A stretch of DNA of 64,000 nucleotides from Emydura subglobosa (GCA_007922225.1 ML679973.1:3104033-3168032); one strand, 5' to 3'; counted from the stretch's first letter, positions 34,985 through 47,690 are shown. Program-made: numbers and translations. The notes: generated from the letters alone by a model not told the origin.

Positions 34985-36277
34985 AGGGCTGTCAATTAAT
35001 CACAGTTAACTGAAGCAATTAACTCAAAACAAATTAATTCGATATAGCAATTAATCACAGTTTTAATTGCACTGTTAAATAATAGAATACCAATTTAAAT
35101 GTATTATAAATATTTTTGGATGTTTTTCTACATTTTAAAATAAACTGATTTCAATTACAACACAGACTACAAAGTGTACATACAGTGCTCACTTTATATT
35201 ATTATTTTTATTACAAATATTTGCACTGTAAAATGATAAACAAAAGAAATAGGATTTTTCAATTCACCTCATACAAGTACTTTATTTCTTTATCGTGAAA
35301 GTGCAACTTACAAATGTAGAATTTTTTTTGTTACATAACTGCACTAAAAAAGAAAACAATGTAGAACTTTAGAGCCTACAAGTCCACTCAGCCCTACTTG
35401 TTCAGCGAATTGTTAAGACAAACAAGTATGTTTACATTTATGGTGAATAATGCTGCCTGCTTCTTATTTACAATGTCACCTGAAAGTGAGAACAGGCATT
35501 CACATGGCACTGTTGTAGCCGGCATTGCAAGGTATTTACGTGCCAGATATGCTAAACATTCGTATGCCCCTTCATGCTTCGGTCACCATTCCAGAGGACA
35601 TGCTTCCATGCTGATGATGCTCGTTAAAAAAATAATGCATTAATTAAATCTGTGACTGAACTCCTTGGTGGAAAATTATATGTCTCCTGCTCCATGGTTC
35701 TACCCGCAATTCTGCCATATATTTTGTGTTATTGCAATCTTGGATTATGACCCAGCATATGTTATTCGATTTAAGAATACTTTCACTGCAGATTTGAAAA
35801 AACGCAAAGAAGGTACCAAATGAAATTTCTAAAGATAGCTACAACACTCGACCCAAGGCTTAAGAATCTGAAGTGCCTTCCAAAATCTGAGGTATGGTGG
35901 GGGGAACATGCTGTCAGAAGTCTTAACAGAGCAACACTCCAATGCAGAAACTACAGAACCTGAACCACCAATAAAGAGATTGCACTACAGTACTTGTATG
36001 AGTTCTTGTATTTCTTTTGTTTATCTTTCTTACAGTGCAAATATTTGTAATAAAAATAATAATGTAAAGTGAGCACTGTACACTTTGTATTCTGTATTGT
36101 AATTGAAATCAATATATTTTAAAATGTAGAAAAACATCCAAAATTTTTATAATAAATTTAAATATCTATTTATTGTTTAACAGTGCAATTATAACTGCGA
36201 TTAATCACAATTATTTTTATCTAGTTAATTTGTTTTTCATTAATTGCTTGTATTAACTGTGATTAATTGACAGCCCT
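34985..36277. mobile_element. hAT transposon, foldback-type, with transposase fragments
   Basis: Ends AGGGCTGTCAATTAATCACA (34985) and its complement ending TTGACAGCCCT (36277) sit on inverted arms of roughly 300 bp (for example AAAGTGTACATACAGTGCTC on the left and GAGCACTGTACACTTTGTAT on the right). Inside, the minus strand at about 35390-35630 encodes part of a hAT C-terminal dimerisation domain (ARKYL or variant, MPATTVPCE, LFSLSGDIVNKK-like), and the plus strand at 35640-35955 encodes an upstream transposase part (KFLKIATTLDPRLKNLKCLP). The two are in opposite orientation, so no transposase could be made. No target duplication resolved. Confidence 0.8.
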
Positions 36278-36529
36278 AAGATTTTTATATATTTTAATAT
36301 ATACGAAGATACAGCTGCAGAATTTTGCTACATTTTGTTTTTCTGCTTTTATAACATAAATAAGTAGGGTGACGATTCTCTTTAATTGCATGAAAGTGTA
36401 AATATTTCTAATTCGCAGCTTGCAAGAGCTCAAAATACACAGAAATAAAGTGAAATATATTTCACAAGACATCAATTGCTGTATCTTTGTTGAGTATAAG
36501 GTATTTTTAACCTTTGTTTTTATATATGC

Positions 36530-37320
36530 TTTGTAGCTGTGGTAATGGTGTGACAGCTGTGAAGCTGTTATGTATTAATCTATGAACATGGATATATAAC
36601 GAGGATATTGAATTGTACATGGCCTGCTCAGTGAGGTAAAGTTATTGTATAACTATGGTGAGTTATCAGAATTTCCTGTATGACTGCACTGATCTAATTT
36701 AATAGAGAACTGTGTGAAGAATAAACAGGAAGGCAACACAATGGTCCCAGATAAGCAATCTCCCAGCAAACACTGGGGGTAGTTACAAGGCAGTGGCATA
36801 CTTCCAGGTTCTAGGATAAAGTAACTGTTTTAGCCAGGGTGGGAGGTTAGAGACCAAAAGAACACTAAAGAGTTAAAAAGCCTTCTGAGGAAAAGAAGGG
36901 GCTGTCACTTGTCAGCAGCTGTTTAGGGAGACAGGCTGACACGGAAAGAGATATTCTGTGGAGGGAGTCTAAAGCAGTTGGGCTTTCCCAAATCCAGGGA
37001 ATGGTAAAGCCTTATGGAAAAGCTCAATGTGCATACAGTCAGATTTGTTATTTTAAGATCTGTAGTCTCTGAAATACTTTTGTTCTAAATAAACAATATT
37101 TTGCTTCCAAGAGGCTGGCTGGACTCTGCTTACCACTGTCATTGTTTCCAAAGAACAGAACAGAATTTGCAGCTGCTGGCCATAAATCAGACTGCTGAAG
37201 TAATCTGCAACCCAGGGCCCAGATTGAGAGAGGGAGACTTGAGTGATTGATTCTACCCTGAGCCAGGTGATGGCTAAACCTGGAAAGGGGAGCACTCAAT
37301 GAGACCAAGAGGGGTCAGAG
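36530..37320 (+). mobile_element. Solo LTR-like element
   Basis: Shares AGAGTTAAAAAGCCTTCTGA, GGGCTTTCCCAAATCCAGGG and a downstream AATAAAC signal (about 37088) plus GAGGCTGGCTGGACTCTGC with the LTR at 53290-54080. The 3' part has the same CCCAGATTGAGAG..GGGAGACTTGAGTGA run as CCCAGTTTGAGAG..GGGAGGACTGAATGA there. No internal coding region. Limits approximate. Confidence 0.65.
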
Positions 37321-38168
37321 ATGAAGTTTGCCTAGGTACTGTGAAAAACACATTGTGGCAAAGGTAAAATGAACGAAATTTCTAGATTTCATGATTAAGA
37401 ACTGATCAGTACCTCAGGACAGACAAATGTTTTTATTCTAGCACAAAGGTTATGGCTGAAATTTTCCAAGAGGCCTCAGAGAAGCAAGTGCTCAATTTAT
37501 ACTGAAAATCAGTAAGAACTGGGCACCTAATTCTCTTAGGCCCCCTTGGAAATGCTAGTCTATACCTTTATACTGGAGTGATATCTTCTCCATCAGAAAC
37601 AAATTTGTAAAGACTCTTTTCCTGATTTGATGCATATGTGCAACTCCCATTCGGAATAAATGGGCTGTGTTCGTTGGAAAGGACACATGACCAGTGCATC
37701 CCCATAGCAACCTTTTCCAGATGGATTTCTGTAGAGACCTAGCCATAAACGAAAACTTACCCTTCTCAACTGGTACCCAAGTGAAGGCAACAGTGGCACC
37801 CAGTGCCTGCCTTCAATCAGAGTGGCACATGGAGGTCTAATTTACACCCCTTGTGCCACCTGCAGGTAATTTGGTGATTATCTTAAGATACCTTTTATAA
37901 TTTAGAAAGCTAATTAGGTTTTGATTGAAAAGACAAATATAGTGTGAAAAATTCGATCATGAGAATGTCAGATTAACTTCTCTTATTACATCCTTTATGT
38001 GGGTTACTTGTTCTTGTAATCTTTTATCCAAGAATCTAGGTTAAAGCAACTTTTGATTTTTCACAGTGACTTCTTAAGTGTCTGCAGGGAACTTCGAAGT
38101 ATAACTGAAACAGGCATTGCTAGTTGAGCAAAGAATAAATTAATACAACATGATTTTTAGTTACTTAC
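37321..38168. other. Intron downstream of the 126-bp exon
   Basis: A MITE scrap near 37450-37555 (CTGAAATTTTCCAAGAGGCC..GGCCCCCTTGGAAATGCTAG) has inverted ends. Otherwise nothing recognised. Confidence 0.45.
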
Positions 38169-38294
38169 AGTCCATAGGCTGAGTTTACCGCCAGACTGGT
38201 GATTTGTTGTGGCGGCTCACCATCCACCCACACCAACTGAATAACAAGTTCTGCTTGGTACCCAGGAGGCATTCTCACAGGTCGAGTCTTAACA
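38169..38294 (-). CDS. STXBP5L: STXBP5L internal exon, WD40 blade
   Basis: A 126-bp exon: one base completing the split codon, 41 codons, then two bases of the next. The acceptor is CTTCTTAG and the donor GTAAGT. It encodes VKTRPVRMPPGYQAELVI, then QLVWVDGEPPQQITSLAVNS and YG. This strand-turn-strand block is among the best conserved parts of the tomosyn/Lgl family, and TRPVRMPPGYQ is the tomosyn-2 form where tomosyn-1 has a KNSPLKQSPGYQ-like stretch. It begins a propeller blade that continues in the next exon (VAFGNCNG). The intron to the previous exon is about 10.0 kb and holds CR1 and MIR copies; the next intron is about 7.6 kb and holds a DIRS relic and a hAT. Confidence 0.93.
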
Positions 38295-38529
38295 CTAAGA
38301 AGAAAAAGGGACACAAAATAGAAACACATAAACAAAACGATTAGGGCACAATAACAGAAACTGTTTACCCTGAGGAGATAATAGTGAAGCCGACTTCTCC
38401 TATAGGACAGGATCAGTACTGAAAAGGAATTCCCAGGCCAACATGCTTTTAATATAGTCATAGATTAAGACTATATGTTCCAATAAAAAGGGTGTGAGAA
38501 TGCAAATTCCATTTCATGGAGGGTTTCAA

Positions 38530-38971
38530 TGAGATTTCAGATTAGGAATGAAACATGAAAATGTCAAAATTCTCCAAAAATGAAAATTCCAAATTTTTGT
38601 TTGTTTGTTTTGGATCAATTTAAATATTTCATTTCAACAACATTGTTTTGGTTCATTAAAAATTCAACTTTTTAAAAGTTTATAATATGTGGTACAAAAT
38701 AAAGCAATTTAGAAACAAAGTCATTTCAAAAGAAAAATTTGAAACATTTCACACCAAAGGTGTTGAAATGTCCCAATGGAAACACTGTTCAACATTCAGA
38801 CCCTTAAAAATGTCCCATTTCAACATTGTTGGAAATTGTTTTCCCATTTTTCCTAAAACCAAATTTCTGCAAAATCAACAATTGCTTCATGAATCATTTC
38901 TATTTCAGTGGAATTGGATTTTCCGACAGAAAATGAAATGGTTGTGTCAAAATTTTTCCAACCAAGCTCTA
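38530..38971. repeat. AT-rich MITE, same family as 8902-9331
   Basis: Many GAAAC/GTTTC and AAATTTT runs in inverted order and a right end AACCAAGCTCTAG that corresponds to CACACAGCTCTAG. The 99-codon ORF at 38687 is a product of this repeat. Confidence 0.6.
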
Positions 38972-40495
38972 GTTCCAATCCAATGATAAAGAAATCATCC
39001 TGTAAAATTGCTTGTGGTACTCCTTGCTCTCTGTTAAGCCTGTTAATTCCTGTTCCTCCACCTGCATATCACACATACAGCTCCTGGATGCAAATTTCTG
39101 TGTCCATGGATCTGTGGATATATAGATCCTACTGTAAACCATTCCTAACTAGATAATTACTTAGACTAAATATTATTATGGGGAATTCTATTCACTGGTG
39201 ACTGATAAAATCTGAGAAATTCAAGTGTGCTTTAACAGGCCACATAAAGTGTTGCTTCACCTTTCAATTTCCCCTATCTTAGCTATCTAGCCACATTTTT
39301 ATGTAGTGCTCATCACAGTGGTGTCTGAATACCTAACACTCATGAATCAGACAAAGACTCCATTTCTCCTTCAGCCCAACTAAACTGTCTTGTTAATTCT
39401 CTTCTTCCTTTGAGTACAATCACCCAAGCACTAATCTAGCCGTGAAGACTGAATGGATTCCTATAAAAGAGACAATGTGGGTGAGGTAATATCTTTCATT
39501 GGACCAACTTAGCTGGTAAGGGAGAAAAGCTTTCAAGCTACACAGAAATCTTTATAGAGGCTTCCTGTACAGAGGTTGGTGCAGTTAGCAGTCTCTCTCT
39601 TCATGTGTTGTTATGGAAGGTGCAATGGTCTGCAAAACAGATCCCAGAGATGTACCAAAGATGTTGTGAAAAGATTATTCTTCACCTACTGTATGGCTGC
39701 TTTGTCTTTTCAGTACCTTTATTTTCTTACGGGTAGATTTTATTTATCATCTTCAAATATTGTACTGAAGACAATGTCCAATTTGTCTTAAATGCTGCAG
39801 TTCAAAATAGAACCAGATATGCTCTTAAAATTATTTAAATATTCCAGTGGTATAAACCACACTGTATTAGTCATAGTTTTTAACCCTCATGAGCTTATTA
39901 GAGTTGCTGTATATATTCCTCACTTCCGTATTTAGTCTTTAACAAGAAATGCATATTTTTATTTGTAACTGAATTTCTTTACAGTAGTGGTTATTTATCA
40001 ATCAGATTGTAATGAATGTTATTTTACTGAAAATAATTATGTACTGTTAACAGCGCAAGTACAAATTATATGAAAATGAGGATCTGATAGATTCTGTCTT
40101 ATTTTTGCAATACTATTCAGTTCTTACGGGGCATGTACACTATACAAATTATGGATCAATTAAATCCATGTTGTAACTTTACTGATTTCAGTGTAGTTAC
40201 ACAGGGACAAATGTGGGCCATTGTTTTTAAAGATCTATACTTTGTTTACTGTTTTGTATCTATGAAAAATCTTCTCTTGGGCTGGATGAAGTGGTTTCCG
40301 GTAGGCAAGTTTTCCTTTTCAGCATAACTCAAAAGTGGGACCCAAATAGCATAATAATCTTAGCTCATGCCTGGCTAAATTTTATAACTTTCTATTGTTT
40401 ATCACCTTCAAGATCAACAGAACAGCCATTTAAAGTAATGTTGGCTCATTGATAATAAATAATTATGGGCTTTTTTAAAAAAATTGTTTATATAG
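38972..40495. other. Intronic stretch
   Basis: Contains the second GGGTGAGGTAATATCTTTCA repeat copy (39468-39560). No coding sequence recognised. Confidence 0.5.
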
Positions 40496-40504
40496 GACTT
40501 CTAA

Positions 40505-43440
40505 TTTAGATTCATAGATTTTAAGGCCAATGGGGACTACTGTGGTAATCTAATTTGACCTCTTGTATAGCACATGCCATAAAATTTCTCTAAAATAATT
40601 CCTAGAGCATATTTCTTTAGAAAAAACATCCAATCTTGATTTTAAAATTATCGGTGATGGAGAATCCACCATGACCCTTGGTAAATTGTTCCAATGGTTA
40701 ATTATTCTCACAGTTAAACATGTATGCCTTATTTCCATACTGAATTTGTCTAGCTTCAACCTCCAGCCACTGGATTGTGTTATACCTTTCCCTGTTAGAT
40801 TGACAAGCCCATTGTTAAATATTTTTCCTCATGTAGATACTTATAGACTGTAGTCAAGTCACCCCTAAAACTTCCCTTGTTAAAATAAATACATTTATCT
40901 CCTTGAATCTGTCACTATGAGTCATATTTTCTAATCTTTCAGTCATTCTTGTGGCTCATCTCTGAATCTCCTTCAATTTATCAACATCCTTCTTGAATTG
41001 TGTACACCAGAACTGGACACAGTATTCCAGCAGTGGTCACACCAGAGCCAAATACTTAGGTAAAATAACTTCTCTCCTGCTAGAGATTACCGTGTTCATG
41101 TATCCCAGGATTGCATTAGCTCTTTTTGCCACAGCATCACACTGGGAGCTCATGTTCATCTGATTATCCATGCCCACCCCCAAATCTTTGCCAGAATCAC
41201 TGCTTCCCAGGGTAGATACTTATTTACATTTAACTGTATTAAAATACATATTGTTTGCTTGTAGCTGGTTCACCAAATGATCTAGATTGCTCTGAATCAG
41301 TGACCTGTCGTCTTCATTATTTACCACTTCCCCATCTTTTGTGTCATTTGCAAACTTTATCAGTGATGATTTTATGTTTTCTTCCAGGTAATTGATAAAG
41401 ATGTTAAATAATGTATGGCTAAGACCTGATCCCTGTGGGACCCCACGGTAAACAGAGCTGTTTTATTTTGATTCCCTATTTACAGTTATATTTTGAGAGC
41501 TATCAGTTAGGCAGTTTTTAATCTATTTAATGTGTGCCATGCTAATTTTATATCATTCCAGTTTTTCAATCAAAATATCGTGTGGTACCAAGTCAAATGT
41601 CTTACCGAAATCTAAATATATTACATTAACATTATTATTTTTATTAATCAAACTGTAATCTCATCAAAAACGATATTAAGTTAGTTTAATTTTCCATAAA
41701 CCCATGCTGATTTGCATTAATCACATTACCCTCCTTTAATTCTTTATTAATTGAAGCTTGCATCAGCCACTCCATTATCATGTCTAGGATTGATGTCAGG
41801 CTGACAAGCCTATAATTACCAAGATTGTTCCATTTACCCTTTTACAAAATTGGCTTAACTTTAGCTTTCTTCCAGTTTCTTGGAACTTTCCCAATGCTGC
41901 AGAACTTATTGAAAAACAACATTAACAGTTCAGCAAGCTCATCAGTCAGTTCTTTTAAAATTCTTGGATGCAAGTTATCTGGTCCTGCCGATTTAGAAAT
42001 GTGTAACTTTAGTAACTTTTGTTTAATATCCTCCAGAAATACTAATGGAATGGAAAGAGACTTATTATCACCATATGATAAAACTGCATCATCTGTTTTT
42101 TCCCCAAAATATAAAACAAAAGTATTTATTGAACACTTCTGCCTTTTCTGAATTATTATTGATAATTCTGCCGTTTCCATCTAGTAATGGACCAAAACCA
42201 TTGTCGGGATTTTTTTTGTTCCTAATAAATTTAAAAAAACTTCTTCTTATTGTCCTTAACTCTGCTGGCCACAGATTTCTCCTTGTGTCCCTTGGCTTCC
42301 TTATCAATTTTCTACAATTCCTAACTTCTGATTTATATTAATTATCATCTTCCCCTTTCTTCCATTTGCTTTATATTATTATTTTTTAATTTTGTACAGC
42401 TGCCTTCACTTCTCCTCTAAACCAGGTCAGTTTAACCAGCATAACCTTCTTCCTCTCTTGTAGCATTGTGGCTTTTTGGGCACTTAGTAAGGTGATCTTA
42501 AATGATTCCCAATTATAATTCATGTTTTTCTGTTTAAATTCTTTATTCCATCTGATTTGGCTCATAATTGTTTCAGCTTTAGGAAACTGGCCCTATTAAA
42601 GCACCAAGTGTATATATTACAGGTCTAGACTTTATTCTGTTTGCACATTATAAATGTGATCAAGTCATGATCACTTGTACCTAAGCTACCATTAACTTTT
42701 AGTTCTGTGATCAGTACTTCTTTATCTGTTAAGATAAGGTCTAATGCATAATTCCCCCATATTGGCTGCAAAACTTTATGAGTTAGGAACTTGTCATCCA
42801 TAACATCTAGAAATTCCAAGGATGTTTTAGTACTGCTAGCATGAGATCTCCAGCATGTCACTCAGACTGAAGTCTCCCATGATCACACAGTTTTTCCCCT
42901 ACACATTATAGATAGGTAAGTAAGGAAGTAGTCATCCTATTCCCTAATGAGATTTGGTGGTCTGTAGTAGACACCTACTACTATCTCATCTTGTGCTTTG
43001 TCTGTTAGGACACTGATCCATAAGCATTCAAGACCATTTTCTTCCAAGTTATCAGTGATTCAGAAACAGGTAATGCAATTTTTTATGTAAAGTGGCACCC
43101 CCTCTCCTTTTGCCCATTTGATCCTTTCTAAATAGGTTATAATCAGTGATTTTAGCATTCCAATTGTGCGAATCATCCCTCCAGGTTTCAGTAATATCAA
43201 CTAGATCAAATAAGCAATTCCAATTCCTCTTGTTTGTTAGCCAGGCTCCTAGCATTTAAACTATAGGCAATTAAATAATTTCTTCTCTTCATGTTCTTTG
43301 GTTCCTTGATTAATTTTGTTTTCAACTTTGTGCTGAGTGCTCACATCTTCCCTCTTTTTACCTTTCCCTTTTGCTATTAGTTTAATCCCCTCCTCCTGAC
43401 TACTCTAGCTAGCCTGTCCCCAAGGAGATTCTTCCATTTA
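40505..43440 (-). mobile_element. Nearly full-length, decayed CR1 LINE
   Basis: About 2.9 kb of minus-strand CR1 in correct order. Endonuclease: 43052-43255 (VDITETWRDDSHNWNAKI, then LFRKDQMGKRRGG) and 42625-42861 (SLGTSDHDLITF, the SDH catalytic block). Linker: 42089-42307 (WPAELRTIRRSFFKFIRNKK). RT: 41842-42180 (LHISKSAGPDNLHPRILKEL, then FNKFCSIGKVPRNWKKA). The FVAFADDT-equivalent lies near 41350 and the 3' end with AATCTATGAATC near 40512. Stops and shifts separate the blocks. CR1 ORF2 makes the endonuclease-RT that copies the element at a target nick; this copy cannot. Confidence 0.88.
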
Positions 43441-43958
43441 AAATGTTAGTTTAACCAACTATGAAATATATGACCATAATGGAAAGATTTCTAAACAGAC
43501 ATTTATCTACAGAGAGGAACTAAACTTAGAAAAGTAATTGAAGACAGTTTCAGAGGCATTTGACCGACTGCAGGCGGATGGCACTACTGTGGCAGTCTCA
43601 TTTGAAACCTGTTTTGCTCTATTTACAACAAAGAATTGGAACCACACAAGGTCAAAATCGAAAAATGATTCAGAGAAACTATGGAACCTTTCTATTATTT
43701 AGCCATTGTGACTGATCTCTAATATGTTGAGCCCAGAACAGACTGGAATCCCAATAGGTTGAGCCAGGAGCAGATCGGAATCCCTAAGAGGCTGAGCCCA
43801 AACATACTGGAATGTGATGGATGGAATGTAATTTCCTTGCCTTCTAGTATTTAAAATGGAAGATCCAGATTTCTACCCCAAATCTATGTTTGCAGACAAG
43901 GCTGTGCCCTGACAGATATGGGGATATTTTGTATATAACATTATAATTATTAATAGTA
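43441..43958. other. Intronic stretch left of MIR, nothing recognised
   Basis: Contains two loose copies of a GAATCCC..AGGTTGAGCC phrase near 43740-43800. No coding sequence. Confidence 0.4.
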
Positions 43959-43959
43959 T

Positions 43960-44335
43960 TTCATTGTATCAAGGGTACTAATAAGGCCCCCATTACTGTA
44001 AAATCTGAGCGCCTCACAATCTTTAATGTATTTATCCTCACAAGATCCCTGTGAAATACTAATATCCCCATTTTACAGATGGGGAACTAAAGCACCGAGA
44101 GAGAACCACGGGTCAGATTTTTAAAGGTATTTAGATACTTAAAGATGCAGATAGGTGCCTAGTAGGATTTTCAAAAGCGCCTAGGTGCCTATCCGCATCT
44201 TTAAGCCTTTAAAAATTTGGCTCTAAGTAACTTGATTAGCATCACATATGGAATATGTTGCAGAGCAGAAAACTGAACGTAGATTTCCTGAGTTTGAAGC
44301 TAGCACCTTAACCACTGGACTATGTTTCTTTTTTA
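43960..44335 (+). repeat. MIR SINE interrupted by a palindromic MITE
   Basis: The MIR core CCCATTTTACAGATGGGGAA is at about 44070. After AGAGAGA the match breaks, and it resumes at TAAGTAACTTGATTAGCATC (about 44224). The 110 bp between (GTCAGATTTTTAAAGGTATT.. to ..CTTTAAAAATTTGGC) is a palindromic MITE of the GTGCCTA family. Confidence 0.75.
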
Positions 44336-45027
44336 GTAGAGAGTTTCCCTCTGTTAGTGTACACACAAAAGTGACGGACTAACCTAGAAAGATGTAGAGT
44401 CCTAACAAGGCTGGAATGTTTGCATACATTATGGGATGAGTAGGCAATGGAAAAGTTCAAAATATAAATATAAGCACTATATATTGACTTCTGTTCAGGT
44501 GAAGGTCAAGATATATTTCCTGAGAAGATATTATTGACCTCATATTTTGTTACAGAAACAATAAATCTTGATGTTCATCAAAACATGAAATCAGGCTCTA
44601 TATTGTTGTACATACTGAATGACTTCAGACAGAGCTCAGTGGAGTGGAATACTTGGGGCTTCTGGAGCAAGGAAACTGTCTCCTGTTGTTTGTTTCGACT
44701 GTGTTCAGGAAATTAGGATTTTATGTACGTTTTTTGTAAATAAAAAAGATAACACCAAGAATATACCTGCTGATATCATCCATTTCTACTCCTAATGCAA
44801 ACAGCCTGACAAGGGTTAGCTAACTACTTTGGCAAATGAGGAAACACTAAGTTAGGATATTTGAATGAACACACAAAGACGCAGGAGCCACTCCTTCCCT
44901 ATCTTGCCCCTTTTGTGCAAAGTGATTGAAAAGTGGGCATAAAACACTACTATTCTCACTTGGTAGCATTTTACACCCTTTTTGCACATGTGTAAAAGAC
45001 TACACATGGTGCAAAGAAGGAACACAA
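44336..45027. other. Intronic stretch, nothing recognised
   Basis: No exon or clear repeat. Confidence 0.45.
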
Positions 45028-45205
45028 AGGCCAGGTCTACACTACAGACCTATGTTGATATAACTATGTCACTCAGGGATATTACCAATCTTAACCCCCC
45101 ATGTAGATAGTGCTATGTTGATGGGAGAGCTCTCTCCCATTGGCATAGGAGCATCTTCACTTAAGCACTACAGCTATGCTGATGCAGGATGTTGACAAAG
45201 TCAGC
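45028..45205. repeat. MITE with CCAGGTCTACACTA end
   Basis: GGCCAGGTCTACACTACAGA, then TGTTGATATAACTATGTCACTC, then an inverted centre GGGAGAGCTCTCTCCC. This is a common turtle MITE; the right end is degraded. Confidence 0.55.
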
Positions 45206-45489
45206 TCTGGAATGAAGATGATGTTGAAGACACACTGGAAGTCTTGAAACAGAGTCTTATATTATTGTTATAGCTACTTTTTATGACAATAATGATATCC
45301 CTCTCTCAAATAAACAAAGACTACACCTACGCAATTCTAGAAATGTTATTGTGTTCTAACAGCCTTCACAAGAACCTAAATATTCAATATTCTCATCATT
45401 TCTCTAATTTTTTAAAATACATAATTTTTTTTCATTCACAGTTTGAAATTACAGCCTAATGTTTCTAGTCTCAAAAAAACTTTTCAAAT

Positions 45490-45830
45490 ATATTATTTTA
45501 GTATGACTTTAGACACAGTCCCACATGACATTTCCAGAAGCAAACTAGTGAAATGTGGTCTAGATGAAGTTACTATTAGATGGATGTACAACTGGTTGAA
45601 AAATCATACTCCAACAGTAGTTACTGATGGTTTGCTGTCGAAGTGGGAGAATATATCCAGTGGGGACCTGCAGGGGTCTGTACTGGGTCCAGTATTCAAT
45701 ATTTTCATTCATGACTTGGATAATGGAGTGGAGACTATGCTTATAATATCTGTGGATGACACCAAGATGAGAGGTTGCAAGCACTTTGGAGGAGAGGATT
45801 AGAATTCAAAAGGACTGGGACAAATTGTAG
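45490..45830 (+). mobile_element. CR1 RT fragment, plus strand; inverted partner of the 47.3-47.65 kb copy
   Basis: The plus frame encodes TLDTVPHDISRSKLVKCGLD, EVTIRWMYNWLKNH and SGDLQGSVLGPVFNIFIHDL, then SVDDTKMRGCKHFGG. CR1 RT motif blocks (D.V.H..L..KL.K.GLD; QGSVLGPVLFNIFINDL; ADDTKL) are in order. It differs from the minus-strand copy by roughly 6 percent by eye and lacks three bases at the LFN position. Confidence 0.88.
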
Positions 45831-45909
45831 AAATGGAGTTCATGGAAATGTTTCATAGTGACACAGAAGTTCAAAACATGGAAAACAAACAACAAAATAC
45901 ATCAGAGTC

Positions 45910-45969
45910 AAATCCTAGCCCCACTGAAGTCAATGGTAAAACTCTCACTGACTTCAGTGGGGCCAGGAT
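45910..45969. repeat. Palindromic MITE copy
   Basis: AAATCCTAGCCCCACTGAAG and CTTCAGTGGGGCCAGGAT arms around TAAAACTCT; same family as 20265-20330. It lies just after the CR1 fragment. Confidence 0.7.
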
Positions 45970-46509
45970 ACCACCCTGGGTTGTTTTTGTTTTCCTGGCT
46001 CCATTGCCTCTTCCCATTGACTTCAGTGGGACTGAGCACATTCTTAAAGTTCATCTGCTTTGTTGAATAAAGATGGACTAATGAATTGGGTGCCAAAGTG
46101 AATAAAGCCACATAGGTATAAACAACATATCTTATTCTTATGCTAATTAGATGTTGCTTCTAAGTTCTAAAATATTATTTTCAGGATCCCAAAAGACAGA
46201 GCTATCTGTCAGTCACTGTTTATTTAAACTGATTTAGAAATAAAATGAGACATATTTAATCGTATTTAAACGAAAGTAATTACAAATGCACTAAATAAGA
46301 ATAAACACTGATCTCTGCAGTGCACTATAATTGATGTTAAATTACAGTTTATAAAACATTTAAAGAATGCTGTATCCTAAAGTCATTCAACAACAGAACT
46401 TATTAGTGTTTAGTCAGAACATATTAATCTACTCCAGTCAGCGGTGATGTATATAACAGACAACAGCTTCTTTCATTTCTTAAAACCCCACAATACTTTC
46501 TTACACACA

Positions 46510-47690
46510 ATTCACAGAATAATAGAAATGTAGGCTGCAAGGGTTTAGAGAGGTCATCTAGTCTAGCTCCTGGGCTGAGGCAGAATCAAGTATACCTAGA
46601 CCATCCCTGACAGGTGTTTGTCTAACCTGTTTTTAAAAACCTCTGATGGGAATTCCACAATTTCCCTTGAAAGCTTATTCCACTGCTTATCTATCCTTAT
46701 AAACAGAAAGCTTTTCCTAACATCTAATCTAAATCTCTCTTGCTGCAGATAAAGACCATTACTTCTTCTCCTACCTTCCATAGTTATGGAGTACAACTGA
46801 TCACTGTCCTTTTGATAACAGTCCTTAACATATTTGAATTTTGTTACCAGGTCCCCCATCACTCTTTTGTTTCAAGTCTAAACACAGCCAGGTTTTTATC
46901 CTTTGCTCATAAATCAGATTTTCTAAACCTTTGATCATTTTTGTTGCTGTCCAGTGACTCTCCCCCATTAGTTCACAGCTTTCCGAAAGTGTGGCACCCA
47001 GAATTGAACACAGTAGTCCAGCGGAAGCCTCACCACTGCCAAGGAGAGTGGTACAATTCCCTCCCGTGTCTTATATATGACACTCCTGTTAATACACCCC
47101 AGAATTATATTAACTTTTTCCCACAATTACATCACATTGTTGGCTCATATTCAATTTGTGATCCACTATAACCCCCAGAACCTTTCAGCAGTACTACCAC
47201 CTAGTCATTTTGTAGCTGTGCATTTGATTTTTCCATCTGAAGTGTAGTACTTTGCACTTGTCTTGAATTTCATCTTGTTGATTTCTGACCAATTCTCCCA
47301 TTTGTCACAGTCTTTTTGAATTCTAATCCTGTCCTCCAAAGTGCTTGCAACCTCTCATCTTGGTGTCATCCACAGATTTTATAAGCATACTCTCCACTCC
47401 ATTATCCAAGTCATTAATGAAAATATTGAATAATACTGGACCCAGGACAGACCCCTGCAGGTCCCCACTAGATATGTTCTCCCACTTTGATAGCAAACCA
47501 TCAATAATTACTGTTGGAATATGATTTTTCAACCAGTTGTACTTCCATCTAATAGTAACTTCATCTAGACCACATTTCACTAGTTTGCTATTGGAAATGT
47601 CATGTGGGACTGTGTCTAAAGCTATAACAAAATCAGGAAATATGTCTACAGCTTCCCCTTGCATATATAGGACAGTAACTCTAAAACTAT
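46510..47690 (-). mobile_element. 5'-truncated CR1 with RT end and 3' tail
   Basis: Minus frames: 47323-47664 (ALDTVPHDISNSKLVKCGLD, GDLQGSVLGPVLFNIFINDL) and 46596-46862 (YLQQERFRLDVRKSFLFIRI, then WNKLSREIVEFPSEVFKNRL, and LDKHLSGMV). Between them the usual CR1 sequence is present but broken. The 3' end carries the ATTCTGTG octamer (complement at 46513-46520). It is about 1.2 kb. Confidence 0.9.

Noticed and set aside
35398..35643. 81-codon plus-strand ORF inside the hAT
   Set aside because: It is the antisense of a hAT C-terminal domain fragment.
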